Below are positions 42,800 through 52,555 of a stretch of 62,887 nt of DNA, piece by piece. Source of the DNA: Streptomyces sp. T39 (GTDB lineage Bacteria > Actinomycetota > Actinomycetes > Streptomycetales > Streptomycetaceae). A model generated the notes under the pieces. It did not search any database, was not told where the DNA came from, and saw nothing but the letters and a program-made list of their open reading frames with translations. Both the position numbers and the translations under genes were made by a program. The stretch covers positions 2,316,459-2,379,345 of the forward strand of contig NZ_RDBP01000012.1 of the NCBI RefSeq assembly GCF_008042045.1, given 5' to 3'. How positions within the stretch are numbered: the first letter of the stretch is position 1; each line of letters starts with the position of its first letter.

Positions 42800-44194
42800 T
42801 CAGCCCTTCCCGTCCCCCTCGGCCGGCTCATCCGGCCTCGTCCGGCCCCACTGCACCGACAGCACCACCAGCCCCACGCCCAGCCAGATCACCCCCACCA
42901 CCTGCGCCGACCGTGCCGCCTCCGCGATCACCGCGACCAGTACGGCGGCTCCGAGCACCGGCACCACCACATGACGCAGCCAGTCCGGCGGCCCGTCCAT
43001 CCGGCGCACCACGAACCAGCCGACCACGCTCGCGTGCAGCAGCACGAACGCCGTCAGCGCGCCGATGTCCACCACCGACACCAGGTGGTCCAGGCCGTCG
43101 TCCCGCTGCGCCGCCCACACCGCCGCCACCATCGTGACCACCGCCGCGACCAGCAGGGCCAGCCGCGGCACCCCGGAGTCGGTGCGCGCCAGCACCCGCG
43201 GCAGCCGCCGGTCCCGGGCCATCGCGAAGAGCAGCCGCCCGGCCGCCGCCTGCCCGGCCAGCGCGGCGAACGCCGCGCCGATCGCCTTGCTGACCGCCAC
43301 CAGGTCGTGCAGCCAGGTCCCCACCGAGGCGTCCACCGCGTCGTAGAAGGCGGAGCCCTGCGCCGCCGGATCGGCCGCCAGCTCCGCCGACGACACCGGG
43401 GTCAGCAGCGCCACCAGATACGTCTGCGCCACGAAGAGCGTCCCGGCGAGCGCCAGGCAGAACAGCACCGCCCGCGCCACCTTCCGCGAGCCGCCGGTCA
43501 CCTCCTCCGCGAACGAGGCGATCGCGTCGAAGCCGAGATACGACAGCACGGCGATCGACACGGCGCTGAAGACCGCGGCCATCGAGAAGCCGGCGTCACC
43601 GGTGAGCGGCGACAGCCAGTCCCGCTCGGCCCCGTCGCGGGCCAGCACCACCACCGCCGACACCACGAACACCAGCAGCACCGCGATCTCCATCGCCAGC
43701 ACCGCGAAACCGACCCGGGCCGCCGCCCGCACGCCCCACAGGTTGAGCAGTGTGGTCACCACGACCGCGAGGGCCGTCCACACCCACCGGTCCACCGCCG
43801 GGACCAGCGCCTCCATGGCGATCCCGGAGAACAGGTACGCCACCGCGGGGATCAGCAGGTAGTCGAGCATCGCCATCCACCCGGCGACGAAACCCGGCGC
43901 CTCGCCCAGCCCCTTGCGCGCGTAGGTGAACACCGATCCGGCCTGCGGGGCGACCCGCACCATCTGCGCGTAGCTCGAAGCGGTGAACGCCATGGCGACC
44001 GTCGCCACCACGTAGACCAGCGCGACCGCCCCGCCGGACGTGGCGTCCAGCGTGCCGAACACGCCGACCGGGGCCATGGGGGCGATGAACAGCAGCCCGT
44101 AGACGACGAGGTCACGGAAGCCGAGTGTGCGCCGCAGTCCGCTGTGGTCCCCGGCGGCACCCTGCCCGCCGTCCCGTACGGCCCCTCGCCTCAT
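42800..44194 (-). CDS. APC family amino acid permease
   Basis: 464 residues from ATG 44194. Twelve or so membrane helices are visible, starting [21 protein letters not shown] (the unwound substrate-binding helix 1 of the APC fold) and including [23 protein letters not shown] (helix 6) and [26 protein letters not shown]. It most resembles bacterial amino-acid/polyamine importers. Substrate unknown. It is divergent from ispH with 85 bp between. Confidence 0.9.
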   Translation of the reverse strand: MRRGAVRDGGQGAAGDHSGLRRTLGFRDLVVYGLLFIAPMAPVGVFGTLDATSGGAVALVYVVATVAMAFTASSYAQMVRVAPQAGSVFTYARKGLGEAPGFVAGWMAMLDYLLIPAVAYLFSGIAMEALVPAVDRWVWTALAVVVTTLLNLWGVRAAARVGFAVLAMEIAVLLVFVVSAVVVLARDGAERDWLSPLTGDAGFSMAAVFSAVSIAVLSYLGFDAIASFAEEVTGGSRKVARAVLFCLALAGTLFVAQTYLVALLTPVSSAELAADPAAQGSAFYDAVDASVGTWLHDLVAVSKAIGAAFAALAGQAAAGRLLFAMARDRRLPRVLARTDSGVPRLALLVAAVVTMVAAVWAAQRDDGLDHLVSVVDIGALTAFVLLHASVVGWFVVRRMDGPPDWLRHVVVPVLGAAVLVAVIAEAARSAQVVGVIWLGVGLVVLSVQWGRTRPDEPAEGDGKG

Positions 44195-44279
44195 CGCGTC
44201 CTCCCTGCCTCGCGTACCGCCCAGTCTGCTGGCCACGGGCGATCACCTGCCTGTTCTGGACGGCCTTACGATGGGACGC

Positions 44280-45263
44280 ATGACTTCTGCGCAGCCTGCC
44301 CGACGCGTCCTGCTCGCCGCTCCCCGTGGTTACTGCGCGGGTGTGGACCGCGCCGTGATCGCCGTGGAGAAGGCCCTCGAGCAGTACGGCGCGCCCATCT
44401 ACGTCCGCCACGAGATCGTCCACAACAAGTACGTCGTGCAGACCCTGGAGAAGAAGGGCGCGATCTTCGTCGAGGCGACGGCGGAGGTCCCCGAGGGCTC
44501 GATCGTCATGTTCTCCGCCCACGGCGTCGCCCCGACCGTGCACCAGGAGGCCGCCGAGCGGAAGCTCGCGACCATCGACGCCACCTGCCCGCTGGTGACC
44601 AAGGTCCACAAGGAGGCCGTGCGCTTCGCCCAGGAGGACTACGACATCCTCCTCATCGGCCACGAGGGCCACGAGGAGGTCATCGGCACCTCCGGCGAGG
44701 CCCCCGACCACATCACCCTCGTCGACGGCCCCGACGACGTCGCCAAGGTCGAGGTCCGCGACCCCGACAAGGTCGTCTGGCTGTCCCAGACCACCCTCTC
44801 CGTCGACGAGACGATGGAGACCGTCGACGCCCTGAAGACCAAGTTCCCCGGCCTGATCTCACCGCCCAGCGACGACATCTGCTACGCCACCCAGAACCGC
44901 CAGACCGCCGTCAAGCAGATGGGCGCCGAGGCCGACCTCGTCATCGTCGTCGGCTCCAAGAACTCCTCGAACTCGGTCCGCCTGGTCGAGGTCGCCCTCG
45001 GCGCCGGCGCCCGCGACGCCCACCTGGTCGACTTCGCCGAGGAGATCGACGAGGCGTGGCTCGACGGTGTCACCACGGTCGGCGTCACCTCCGGCGCCTC
45101 CGTGCCCGAGGTGCTGGTCGAGGGCGTGCTGGAGTGGCTCACCCGGCACGGCTTCGAGGACGTCGAGATCGTCAAGGCCGCCGAGGAGTCCATCACCTTC
45201 TCGCTCCCCAAGGAGCTGCGGCGCGACCTGCGCGCCGAGGCGGACGGCCTCGCCGGCCGGTGA
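44280..45263 (+). CDS. ispH: 4-hydroxy-3-methylbut-2-enyl diphosphate reductase
   Basis: 327 residues from ATG 44280; TACGAT at 44267-44272 makes a leaderless promoter likely. It is the last enzyme of the MEP pathway, making IPP and DMAPP through a [4Fe-4S] cluster. The three ligand cysteines are in [27 protein letters not shown] and [11 protein letters not shown]. Substrate-binding His residues occur in VRHEIVHN and MFSAHGVAP, and the catalytic Glu region [14 protein letters not shown] is present. It supports uppS by supplying the isoprenoid precursors. Confidence 0.96.
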   Translation: MTSAQPARRVLLAAPRGYCAGVDRAVIAVEKALEQYGAPIYVRHEIVHNKYVVQTLEKKGAIFVEATAEVPEGSIVMFSAHGVAPTVHQEAAERKLATIDATCPLVTKVHKEAVRFAQEDYDILLIGHEGHEEVIGTSGEAPDHITLVDGPDDVAKVEVRDPDKVVWLSQTTLSVDETMETVDALKTKFPGLISPPSDDICYATQNRQTAVKQMGAEADLVIVVGSKNSSNSVRLVEVALGAGARDAHLVDFAEEIDEAWLDGVTTVGVTSGASVPEVLVEGVLEWLTRHGFEDVEIVKAAEESITFSLPKELRRDLRAEADGLAGR

Positions 45264-45317
45264 CCGCCGGTCCCGTCGCCGCTCCCTGACCTGCCGTCAG
45301 GCTCTAACGTGGTGCCC

Positions 45318-46357
45318 ATGAACGTCTTCGGAGTGGACATCGGCGGATCCGGGATCAAGGGCGCTCCCGTGGATCTGGAACGGGGCGACCTGGCCGAGGA
45401 GCGCCACAAGGTCCTCACCCCCCATCCGGCGACGCCGGACGCCGTCGCCGACGGAGTGGCCGAGGTGGTCGCCCACTTCGGCTGGACCGGCCCGGTGGGC
45501 ATCACCTTCCCCGGCGTCGTCACCGGCGGCATCACCCGCACCGCGGCCAACGTCGACAAGGGCTGGATCGACAAGGACGCGGCCCGGCTGCTCGGCGACC
45601 GGATCGGCGGCTCGCCCGTGACCGTCCTGAACGACGCGGACGCCGCCGGCGTCGCCGAGATGACCTTCGGAGCCGGCCGCGGCCGCAAGGGCACCGTGAT
45701 CATGCTGACGTTCGGCACCGGCATCGGCAGCGCGCTCTTCGTCGACGGCCGCCTGGTGCCCAACACCGAGCTCGGCCCGGCTGGACCGGCCCGGTGGGCA
45801 TCACCTTCCCCGGCGTCGTCACCGGCGGCATCACCCGCACCGCGGCCAACGTCGACAAGGGCTGGATCGACAAGGACGCGGCCCGGCTGCTCGGCGACCG
45901 GATCGGCGGCTCGCCCGTGACCGTCCTGAACGACGCGGACGCCGCCGGCGTCGCCGAGATGACCTTCGGAGCCGGCCGCGGCCGCAAGGGCACCGTGATC
46001 ATGCTGACGTTCGGCACCGGCATCGGCAGCGCGCTCTTCGTCGACGGCCGCCTGGTGCCCAACACCGAGCTCGGCCACCTCGAACTTCACGGCCACGACG
46101 CCGAGAAGCGGGCCTCCACCAAGGCCAAGGAGGACGCCGACCTCAGCTGGCCGCACTGGGCCCGCCGGGTGCAGAAGTACCTCGCCCACGTCGAGATGCT
46201 CTTCTCGCCCGAGCTGTTCGTGATCGGCGGCGGCGTCAGCCGCAAGGCGGAGAAGTTCCTGCCCCTCATCGAGGACATCCGGGCCGAGATCGTCCCGGCC
46301 GAGCTGCAGAACAACGCGGGCATCGTCGGCGCCGCGATGGCGGCCGCCGGCCGCTGA
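45318..46357 (+). pseudogene. ppgK: Polyphosphate glucokinase disrupted by a 299-bp tandem duplication
   Basis: ATG 45318 follows a -10 TAACGT at 45305-45310. The ROK kinase N-terminus [32 protein letters not shown] and the C-terminal ELFVIGGGVSRKAEKFLPL are all present. PpgK phosphorylates glucose with polyphosphate or ATP. Bases 45479-45777 are repeated without any change at 45778-46076. Because 299 is not a multiple of three, the first frame runs into the wrong frame and stops at 45920, while the second copy continues to the true end (46357) in another frame. Removing one copy would restore a 246-residue protein, the normal length. As it stands the gene cannot make full-length PpgK. Confidence 0.9.
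45479..46076 (+). repeat. Perfect 299-bp direct tandem duplication
   Basis: Copy 1 is 45479-45777 and copy 2 is 45778-46076, head to tail with no intervening base. They begin CGGCTGGACCGG and end GAGCTCGGCC. I read both copies through and saw no difference. Confidence 0.95.
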
Positions 46358-46368
46358 GGCGGCCCGGG

Positions 46369-46932
46369 TCAGTGGCGGCCCGCGGGATCCTTCGTCCCGG
46401 CGGGCCGCCGCCGGCGCCGCCCCATCGCCCGCACCTTGCGCACGCAGGTGATCAGACCGGCGACCAGCGTCCCGCCGTAGAGCCAGACGGCGTGCACCGC
46501 CAGCGCGGTGACGACGGCCATCGTCTGACCGCCCAGCCCGCCGTCGCCGCCGGAGATCGGCACGATGCCCACCGCGAACGCGATCGGCACGATGATCGGC
46601 GCCATCACCAGGTCCGCCTCGCGCACCCACAGCGCGGTCAGCGCGCTGACCGGCAGGAACAGCACCCCGTAGACGACCGCCGAAGCGTCCAGCAGCAGCC
46701 AGTCCAGGAACCCCAGCACGAACATCACGGCGGCGGCGAACAGCCCCGCGCCGAGTCCGGTCAGCCGGGGGTTCGGCAGTCTGCGCAACGCGAGCACGAC
46801 CGGCGGCACCGGCCGCCGGGGCCGGGGACGCACCGGGTAGACGGTGGTGCCGTCGGCGACTGTGCCCCGGGCGGGAAGCGAGCCCTGCGGGCGCTGCCGG
46901 GGCTCGGGGCTACGGGTCCTGTGCTGCTCCAC
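46369..46932 (-). CDS. DUF6542-type membrane protein
   Basis: 187 residues from GTG 46932 (GTG 46938 possible); TACGTT lies six bases before 46932, a leaderless arrangement. A Pro/Arg-rich cytoplasmic N-terminus of about 50 residues leads to four membrane helices (LGAGLFAAAVMFVLGFLDWL, VVYGVLFLPVSALTAL, MAPIIVPIAFAVGIV, AVVTALAVHAVWLYGGTLVA) and a basic tail. The family is restricted to Streptomyces relatives and has no known function. Convergent with the ppgK locus. Confidence 0.8.
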   Translation of the reverse strand: MEQHRTRSPEPRQRPQGSLPARGTVADGTTVYPVRPRPRRPVPPVVLALRRLPNPRLTGLGAGLFAAAVMFVLGFLDWLLLDASAVVYGVLFLPVSALTALWVREADLVMAPIIVPIAFAVGIVPISGGDGGLGGQTMAVVTALAVHAVWLYGGTLVAGLITCVRKVRAMGRRRRRPAGTKDPAGRH

Positions 46933-47125
46933 TTGCACAACGTAGGTCGCCGGAGGGGCACGGGGAGGCACCAGACACGCCCTTTGAGCCACCTTGGCCG
47001 TGCGTTCGACTGACGGCGGCCGTCGATGCCCGCCGCGGCCCGCCCGTAAACTGGGGGATCGGCCCGCCCCCTGCGGACCGCACGGACCGCAGCACCGCCC
47101 ACCACCCACTCAGGAAGTCGCCAAC

Positions 47126-48214
<1,089 letters not shown>

Positions 48215-48262
48215 TCGGTCCGTTGCTGCTCGTCGGTCGGGTTCGTCGAACACAGTCAGCTC

Positions 48263-48298
48263 GGAAGGGGTCGGACTCCGACGAGTCCGACCCCTTCC
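48263..48298 (+). terminator. Terminator after ychF
   Basis: A perfect 16-bp stem (48263-48278 and 48283-48298) with loop CGAC. The ISL3-type remnant begins right at its end. Confidence 0.88.
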
Positions 48299-48489
48299 AC
48301 AGCCTCCACACCCTCGCCGCAGGCATCGACCGTGATCGCGATGCCGTCATCGCCGGCCGCACCCTGCCCCGGAGCCCCGGCGCCGCCGGACGACACGTCA
48401 ACCGGATCGAGACGCTCGAACGCCGGATGTTCGGCCGGGCCGGCTTCGCTCTGCTGCGGAAGAGGGGGCTTCCGGCTCATGCCGCTGGA
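48298..48489 (+). pseudogene. C-terminal remnant of an ISL3 family transposase
   Basis: The frame reads LHTLAAGIDRDRDAVIAG, then VNRIETLERRMFGRAGFALL and RKRGLPA. This is the closing segment of ISL3-type transposases, normally RTLP-SSG-VEGHVNRIK-LKRQMFGRAGF-LLRKRVLL; here the catalytic Glu segment (VEGHVNR) has become AAGRHVNR. No N-terminal transposase part or terminal repeat is seen. It is a decayed fragment marking a past insertion. Confidence 0.75.
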
Positions 48490-48587
48490 GCGGTGTTCCC
48501 TGATGGTCATGAATCCGCGCGGAGAACCGGGGAGCGCCCCGCGGCTTCGAGGGAGTGGCACCCGGGTCCCACGGACGCGATCTCTTC

Positions 48588-48750
48588 CTTCACGTCATCG
48601 AGAGGGGCTGCACTGACGTATGCGTCATCGCGGTGACCGGTCCCCTCGCCGGTCGCGTCCTCATGGGTAACGGCGACGGGTTCTGGGGTCCCAACGTCTC
48701 CTCCGCCACCGACTTCTTCGACTGGTACGAACGGTGGCTCAGTCACTCCA
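48588..48750 (+). pseudogene. C-terminal remnant of a SMI1/KNR4 (SUKH) family protein
   Basis: The frame containing TDVCVIAVTGPLAGRVLMGN and FFDWYERWLSH matches the end of SUKH domain proteins: GC...V-VTGP-RG-VW, then a Gly-rich turn and F-(D/T)WYERWL. SUKH proteins are commonly immunity proteins to polymorphic toxins. The N-terminal half is missing; upstream lies the transposase fragment. After about 48750 the frame becomes meaningless before a stop at 48902. Confidence 0.55.
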
Positions 48751-48845
48751 CGGCCCCTCGTCACCTGCCATCCACCCGGCTCATCCCTGCCATGGTGGGG
48801 TCGTCGGGCAGGCTTCGGTCCGATGGCTGCGCTAACCTCTATGTT

Positions 48846-48863
48846 ACTAACATCGTTGTTAGT
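48846..48863. promoter_or_regulatory. AT-rich inverted repeat before the ATPase-DUF234 gene
   Basis: ACTAACATCGTTGTTAGT: 7-bp arms, 4-bp spacer, 23 bp before the ATG at 48887. The surrounding stretch (48834-48870) is much more AT-rich than the rest of the window. It is a candidate operator overlapping the promoter. Confidence 0.5.
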
Positions 48864-48886
48864 GTCCTACGCGGAGGTCGACGGTC

Positions 48887-50305
48887 ATGGTGGATTTCGT
48901 AGGCCGTCGGCAGGAGCTGGCGACGTTGGAGCGCGAGCTGCGGAAGGTGGCGGCAGGGAGTGGGGGAGAGCGGCCCGGTCGGTGCGTGATGTTGCGCGGT
49001 CGGCGGCGTGTGGGCAAGTCGCGACTGGTCGAGCGGTTCGCGGAGCGCTCCGGAGCCCCTTTCCTGTTCTACGCGGCGACCGGGGCGTCCCGCGGGGCCG
49101 ACCTGGCACGGCTGGCCCGGGATGCCCAGGCGTCGACGCTGCCGATGGCGGGACTCGTGGCCGCCGCGCGGCCGGAGAACTGGGACGCCGCGTTCGACGT
49201 GCTGGCCGCGGCGCTCCCCTCCGACCGGGTGAGCGTGCTGGTCATCGACGAGGTCCCGTACCTGATGGACGCCGATGGCGCCTTCGAGGGGATGCTCCAG
49301 CGGGCCTGGGACCGGGTCCTGGAGACCAAGCCGGTGCTGCTGGTCCTCATCGGTTCCGATCTGGCGATGATGGAGGCGCTGAACAGCTATGGGCGCCCCT
49401 TCCACCAGCGCGGCCGGGAGATGGTGCTGGGACCGCTGAACCCGGCCGAGGTGGGGCGGATGCTGGAGCTGGATCCGGCGGAGGCCTTCGACGCCGCGCT
49501 GGTCACCGGCGGCCTGCCGCTGATCTGTGCAGAGTGGCCGCGGGGCGCAGGGCTGTGGGACTTCCTCGGTGAGGCACTGAGCGACCCGGTCTCGGCTCTG
49601 CTGGTGTCGGCCGAACGCTCGCTGGCAGCCGAATTTCCCCCACAGGCTCAGGCCCGTACGGTGCTGGCGGCCATCGGCAGTGGTGAGCGGACCTTCACCA
49701 ACATCGCTCGTGCGGCCGGCGGAATCGGGGCCACACCGCTGCAACGAGCGCTTGAGCTGCTCACCGACAAGCGGATCGTCGCTGCGGAGCTACCCGTGTC
49801 GCCGCGTCCGTCGAAGGATCGCCGCTACCGTGTGGCAGACCCCTATCTGCGCTTCTGGCTGCACCTGCTCGGCCCCTCCATGGAGGAGATCGAGCGAGGC
49901 CGGGGCGATCTGACCCTGGCACGGATCCGGGAGAGCTGGACCAGCTGGCGCGGCCGGGCGGTCGAGCCGCTCGTCCGCGAGGCGCTCGCACGGATACTGC
50001 CCGACGATCAGCTCCCCGCAGCCCCGGCAGTGGGCGGCTACTGGACCCGCACCAACGATGTCGAGATCGACGTCATCGGTGCGGACCGCGCCCCCGTTGC
50101 CAAGGAGCTGCTCTTCGTCGGCTCCATCAAGTGGCTGGAGCAGTCACCCTTCGACCGGCACGACCTGGCAGCACTCCACCGACACCGGGCCGCCCTCACC
50201 GACGAACCCGTTCCCGTCGTGGCCGTCTCGCGCAGCGGCGTCGAAGCTCCGGGCCTCGACGCAACGTACGGCCCCGGTGACTTGCTGACCGCTTGGCCGC
50301 TGTGA
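48887..50305 (+). CDS. ATPase with C-terminal DUF234 (nuclease-like) domain
   Basis: 472 residues from ATG 48887, with GGAGG ten bases upstream. The N-terminal ATPase has Walker A MLRGRRRVGKSRLVERF (Lys44) and Walker B VLVIDEVPYLMD, and a sensor-like VLLVLIGSDLAMM. A winged-helix part (about 255-320) precedes a DUF234 domain with YRVADPYLRFW. Near the end, NDVEIDVIGADR followed by ELLFVGSIKW looks like a PD-(D/E)xK nuclease core in which GSIKW supplies the last strand. Related proteins are common in archaea and as mobile-associated genes in bacteria. It is the only intact gene in the decayed island. Function unknown. Confidence 0.85.
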   Translation: MVDFVGRRQELATLERELRKVAAGSGGERPGRCVMLRGRRRVGKSRLVERFAERSGAPFLFYAATGASRGADLARLARDAQASTLPMAGLVAAARPENWDAAFDVLAAALPSDRVSVLVIDEVPYLMDADGAFEGMLQRAWDRVLETKPVLLVLIGSDLAMMEALNSYGRPFHQRGREMVLGPLNPAEVGRMLELDPAEAFDAALVTGGLPLICAEWPRGAGLWDFLGEALSDPVSALLVSAERSLAAEFPPQAQARTVLAAIGSGERTFTNIARAAGGIGATPLQRALELLTDKRIVAAELPVSPRPSKDRRYRVADPYLRFWLHLLGPSMEEIERGRGDLTLARIRESWTSWRGRAVEPLVREALARILPDDQLPAAPAVGGYWTRTNDVEIDVIGADRAPVAKELLFVGSIKWLEQSPFDRHDLAALHRHRAALTDEPVPVVAVSRSGVEAPGLDATYGPGDLLTAWPL

Positions 50306-50339
50306 GCGACCGATCGCGGACCCCTTGCCCCTCATGCCG

Positions 50340-50534
50340 GCAGGCGCCTGTGCCATGAGCTCCACGGCGAGACCGGTGACGGACGGCCGAGCCGGGACCT
50401 CCGGGGGACGCCATGAAGACGAGGGCTCCGTCGGTCAGCTCGGTGTGGCGCGGTGCCCCGGACAGGCGGTCCAGGTCCTCGGCGAACCGGCCTTCCGCGC
50501 GCGGCGGGCGCAGCCGGCCGGGCAGGGCGGTCAT
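50340..50534 (-). pseudogene. Frameshifted 5' remnant of a Uma2 family endonuclease
   Basis: ATG 50534 starts MTALPGRLRPP, FAEDLDRLSGAPRHTELTDG and ALVFMASP, the typical beginning of Uma2 (DUF820) PD-(D/E)xK endonucleases. After that the frame is lost; VELMAQAPAGM, which belongs next in the family, is found in another frame close by. Sequence beyond about 50340 is the 3' end of the ATPase gene. The gene is truncated and frameshifted. Confidence 0.6.
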
Positions 50535-50619
50535 GGGACGACCCCGGCCGTTCCGCGGCCCGCGGTCCTCGCCCGCGGCGGGACGTCGCCCGGCCTGCGC
50601 GCCCCCTGGGCCGAGGGCG

Positions 50620-51270
50620 TCAGGGGCTGGTCCAGCCGGCGGCGAAGTCGCAGCACAGGTCGGTCCACCGGCGCTGCCGCTCCGGCGTCCACTCGGCGTG
50701 GCCGCGGAGCCGGGGCAGGGCTCCGACCCAGGTGTCCCAGGGGCCGCCGGGCACGGTGAACGGCGCGGCGTGGTCCGACCCGAGGGCGGCGTCGATGCGC
50801 AGCAGGGCGCCCAGAGCGTCGCCCTGGTCGTAGCGCAGGTCGGTGCGCGGGAGGTAGCGGTCGAGGTAGGCCACGAGGATCTCGGCGTCGGCGACGGTGC
50901 CGAGGCGGGCCAGGGCGAAGCAGTAGCCGCGGCCCGCGTAGCAGACCTCGCTGTCGAGGAGCAGGGCGCCGAGGCGTTCGCGGAACGCCTCGCGGCGGTC
51001 CACGCCGATGAGCCAGGCGGCCGTCGTGCGCGGACGCCATCCGTGGTCGAGCAGGGTCTCCAGCTCGGCGTCGGTGATCGCGGCGGCGTCGGCGACGAGG
51101 TGCCGGGTGAAGCGCTCGGCGTGCGGCCATCCCGGCCGCAGGAAGCGCCCGCTGTTCAGGTCGAGGTAGCGCGGCATCTCCGAACTCATCGTCTGCACAT
51201 AGCGCGCCACGACCCGGCGGTGGTGCGGGTCGTCGGGCGGCAGGGCGTACGCGGACGGTGAAGGCTGCAC
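50620..51270 (-). CDS. DUF6000 family protein
   Basis: 216 residues from GTG 51270; ATG 51189 would shorten it by 27. It is a soluble protein with FTRHLVADAAAITDAELETL, EFGWRPRTTAAWLIG-like WLIGVDRREAFRERLGALLL, and YCFALARLGTVADAEILVAYL, a helical repeat pattern typical of the DUF6000 family in Streptomyces. Function unknown. It is divergent from the mycoredoxin-like gene. Confidence 0.75.
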   Translation of the reverse strand: MQPSPSAYALPPDDPHHRRVVARYVQTMSSEMPRYLDLNSGRFLRPGWPHAERFTRHLVADAAAITDAELETLLDHGWRPRTTAAWLIGVDRREAFRERLGALLLDSEVCYAGRGYCFALARLGTVADAEILVAYLDRYLPRTDLRYDQGDALGALLRIDAALGSDHAAPFTVPGGPWDTWVGALPRLRGHAEWTPERQRRWTDLCCDFAAGWTSP

Positions 51271-51508
51271 GCAGGCAGTCTCGGCCACGCCCGCCCGTGT
51301 CCGCCACGCATTTGTGCGCGCCAGGGGCGGGCGGGGTCGCCCGGTCCTGTGGGACCGGACTGCCGGTGGCCGGGCACGGTCCGTCCACCGCCGGGCGCCT
51401 GTTTCCCGGAGGGGCCGCGTCGGGGCCGGGGCCCGTGCGGCGGGCCGGGCCGGACCCGGGCGTCGTCTACGCTCCGCGGGCGAACACGCCGAGTCCCGGG
51501 GGGAGTAC

Positions 51509-51766
51509 ATGGCCGCAGAGCCGGTGCGGGAGGCCGACGCCGTCGTCCACTGGCGGCCGTTGTGCATGTACTGCCTGAAGCTGTGGTTCCTGGTGCGCTT
51601 CACGACGCGGCTGCGCTGCACCTGGCTGAACATCTGGCGCGACGAGGACGCGGCCGCGTACGTGCGGTCCGTCGCGGACGGGAACGAGACCGTGCCGACG
51701 GTGCGCGTGGGCTCCACGGCCCTGGTCGATCCGTCGCAGGCCGCCGGCATCCGGTCCCAGGCGTAG
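51509..51766 (+). CDS. Mycoredoxin/glutaredoxin-like protein
   Basis: 85 residues from ATG 51509, preceded by GGGGGGAG. A thioredoxin fold is indicated by VVHWRPLCMYCLKLWFLV, with a CxxC active site (CMYC; usually CPFC or CPYC), then TWLNIWRDEDAAAYVR and the cis-Pro stretch ETVPTVRVGS. Mycoredoxins reduce mycothiol-mixed disulfides in actinobacteria. Replacement of the usual Pro of the active site by Met is unusual. The gene has a short 5' region with TACGCT at 51470-51475. Confidence 0.75.
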   Translation: MAAEPVREADAVVHWRPLCMYCLKLWFLVRFTTRLRCTWLNIWRDEDAAAYVRSVADGNETVPTVRVGSTALVDPSQAAGIRSQA

Positions 51767-52555
51767 CGGGCGAGGGTCTTCACCGCCTCCTTCTCCGTGA
51801 CCTTCTCGTACGGCAGCGGGGGCAGCACGGGCTTCTTGTCGTTGGTCCGTCAGGCCCCCGTACCCGCCCCGCCGTGCCGGGGGCGGGGCGGGTACGGGGG
51901 CCTGACGGCCGCACCCCGCACGCGGGTCGCCCGATCGGACACCTGCGGCGACGCCGGACCCGACGCCGGACCCGGGCCTCGCCACCGCGGGGCCCCGGGA
52001 GAGCCCGCCGCCGACGCGGCGCAAGCCGCGCCGGCGGGCGGTTTCGGCCGACACGACCGCGCCGAGGTCCTCGGACGACGACGTCGGCATGCGGAGGCCG
52101 AGTTTGGCCGAAACCCTCCGGGTGCGCGGCGCGAGCGGAGTGCGGCCCTCGCCGCGGGGAGACGGCGGGGCGAGGAGCGCGACGGGGCCTCCCCGTGACG
52201 TCACCCGCTGTTCACCCGGCCCGCGAGGGCGGCCGGCGGGCACGGGCCGGCGGCGGAGCCGGGGTCGAGGGGGCCCCGGCAGCCGGGACAGTGCCAGGTG
52301 GCAGAATCGACCGGCCAGTAGCTTGCGCAGTGGGGGCGGCGAAAGCGCGTCATGGGGGGTCAGCATGGCAGCCGTGTGGCGCTCGTGTTTCCGGGCGCAC
52401 GGGCCTCTTGTGCGATTCCTATGGATCGGTCAATCTTTCGCTCGGCAGACGGACGGAGGGGGTCGACGAGGTGAAGCCGCGTCGTTGGCATGACCCTGCC
52501 GTTCAGCTGCCATGACCCCCACAGCAACGCACCACCTATGAGGAGGACCCCTCAC
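51767..52555. other. 789-bp region without a convincing gene
   Basis: It contains the 27-bp-arm inverted repeat at 51847-51908 and upstream sequence of the subtilase gene. On the minus strand between 51852 and 51770 a short stretch reads VLPPLPYEKVTEKEAVKTL, which looks protein-like but is open at neither end as a gene; it could be a further remnant. The 51909-52360 part shows only Arg/Pro-rich shadows. Confidence 0.5.
51847..51908. terminator. Very long perfect inverted repeat (27-bp arms)
   Basis: Arms 51847-51873 and 51882-51908 are exact complements with an 8-nt loop. It lies 80 bp after the mycoredoxin-like gene and is probably its terminator, although its length is exceptional. Confidence 0.75.

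Noticed and set aside
45318..46357. Two separate overlapping kinase genes at the ppgK locus
   Set aside because: The 299-bp perfect repeat explains both frames; neither alone encodes a complete ROK kinase and the second has no ribosome binding site.
51770..51852. Minus-strand stretch reading VLPPLPYEKVTEKEAVKTL as a gene
   Set aside because: It looks protein-like but is too short, overlaps the end of the mycoredoxin-like gene and continues into non-coding-like sequence; at most a remnant.
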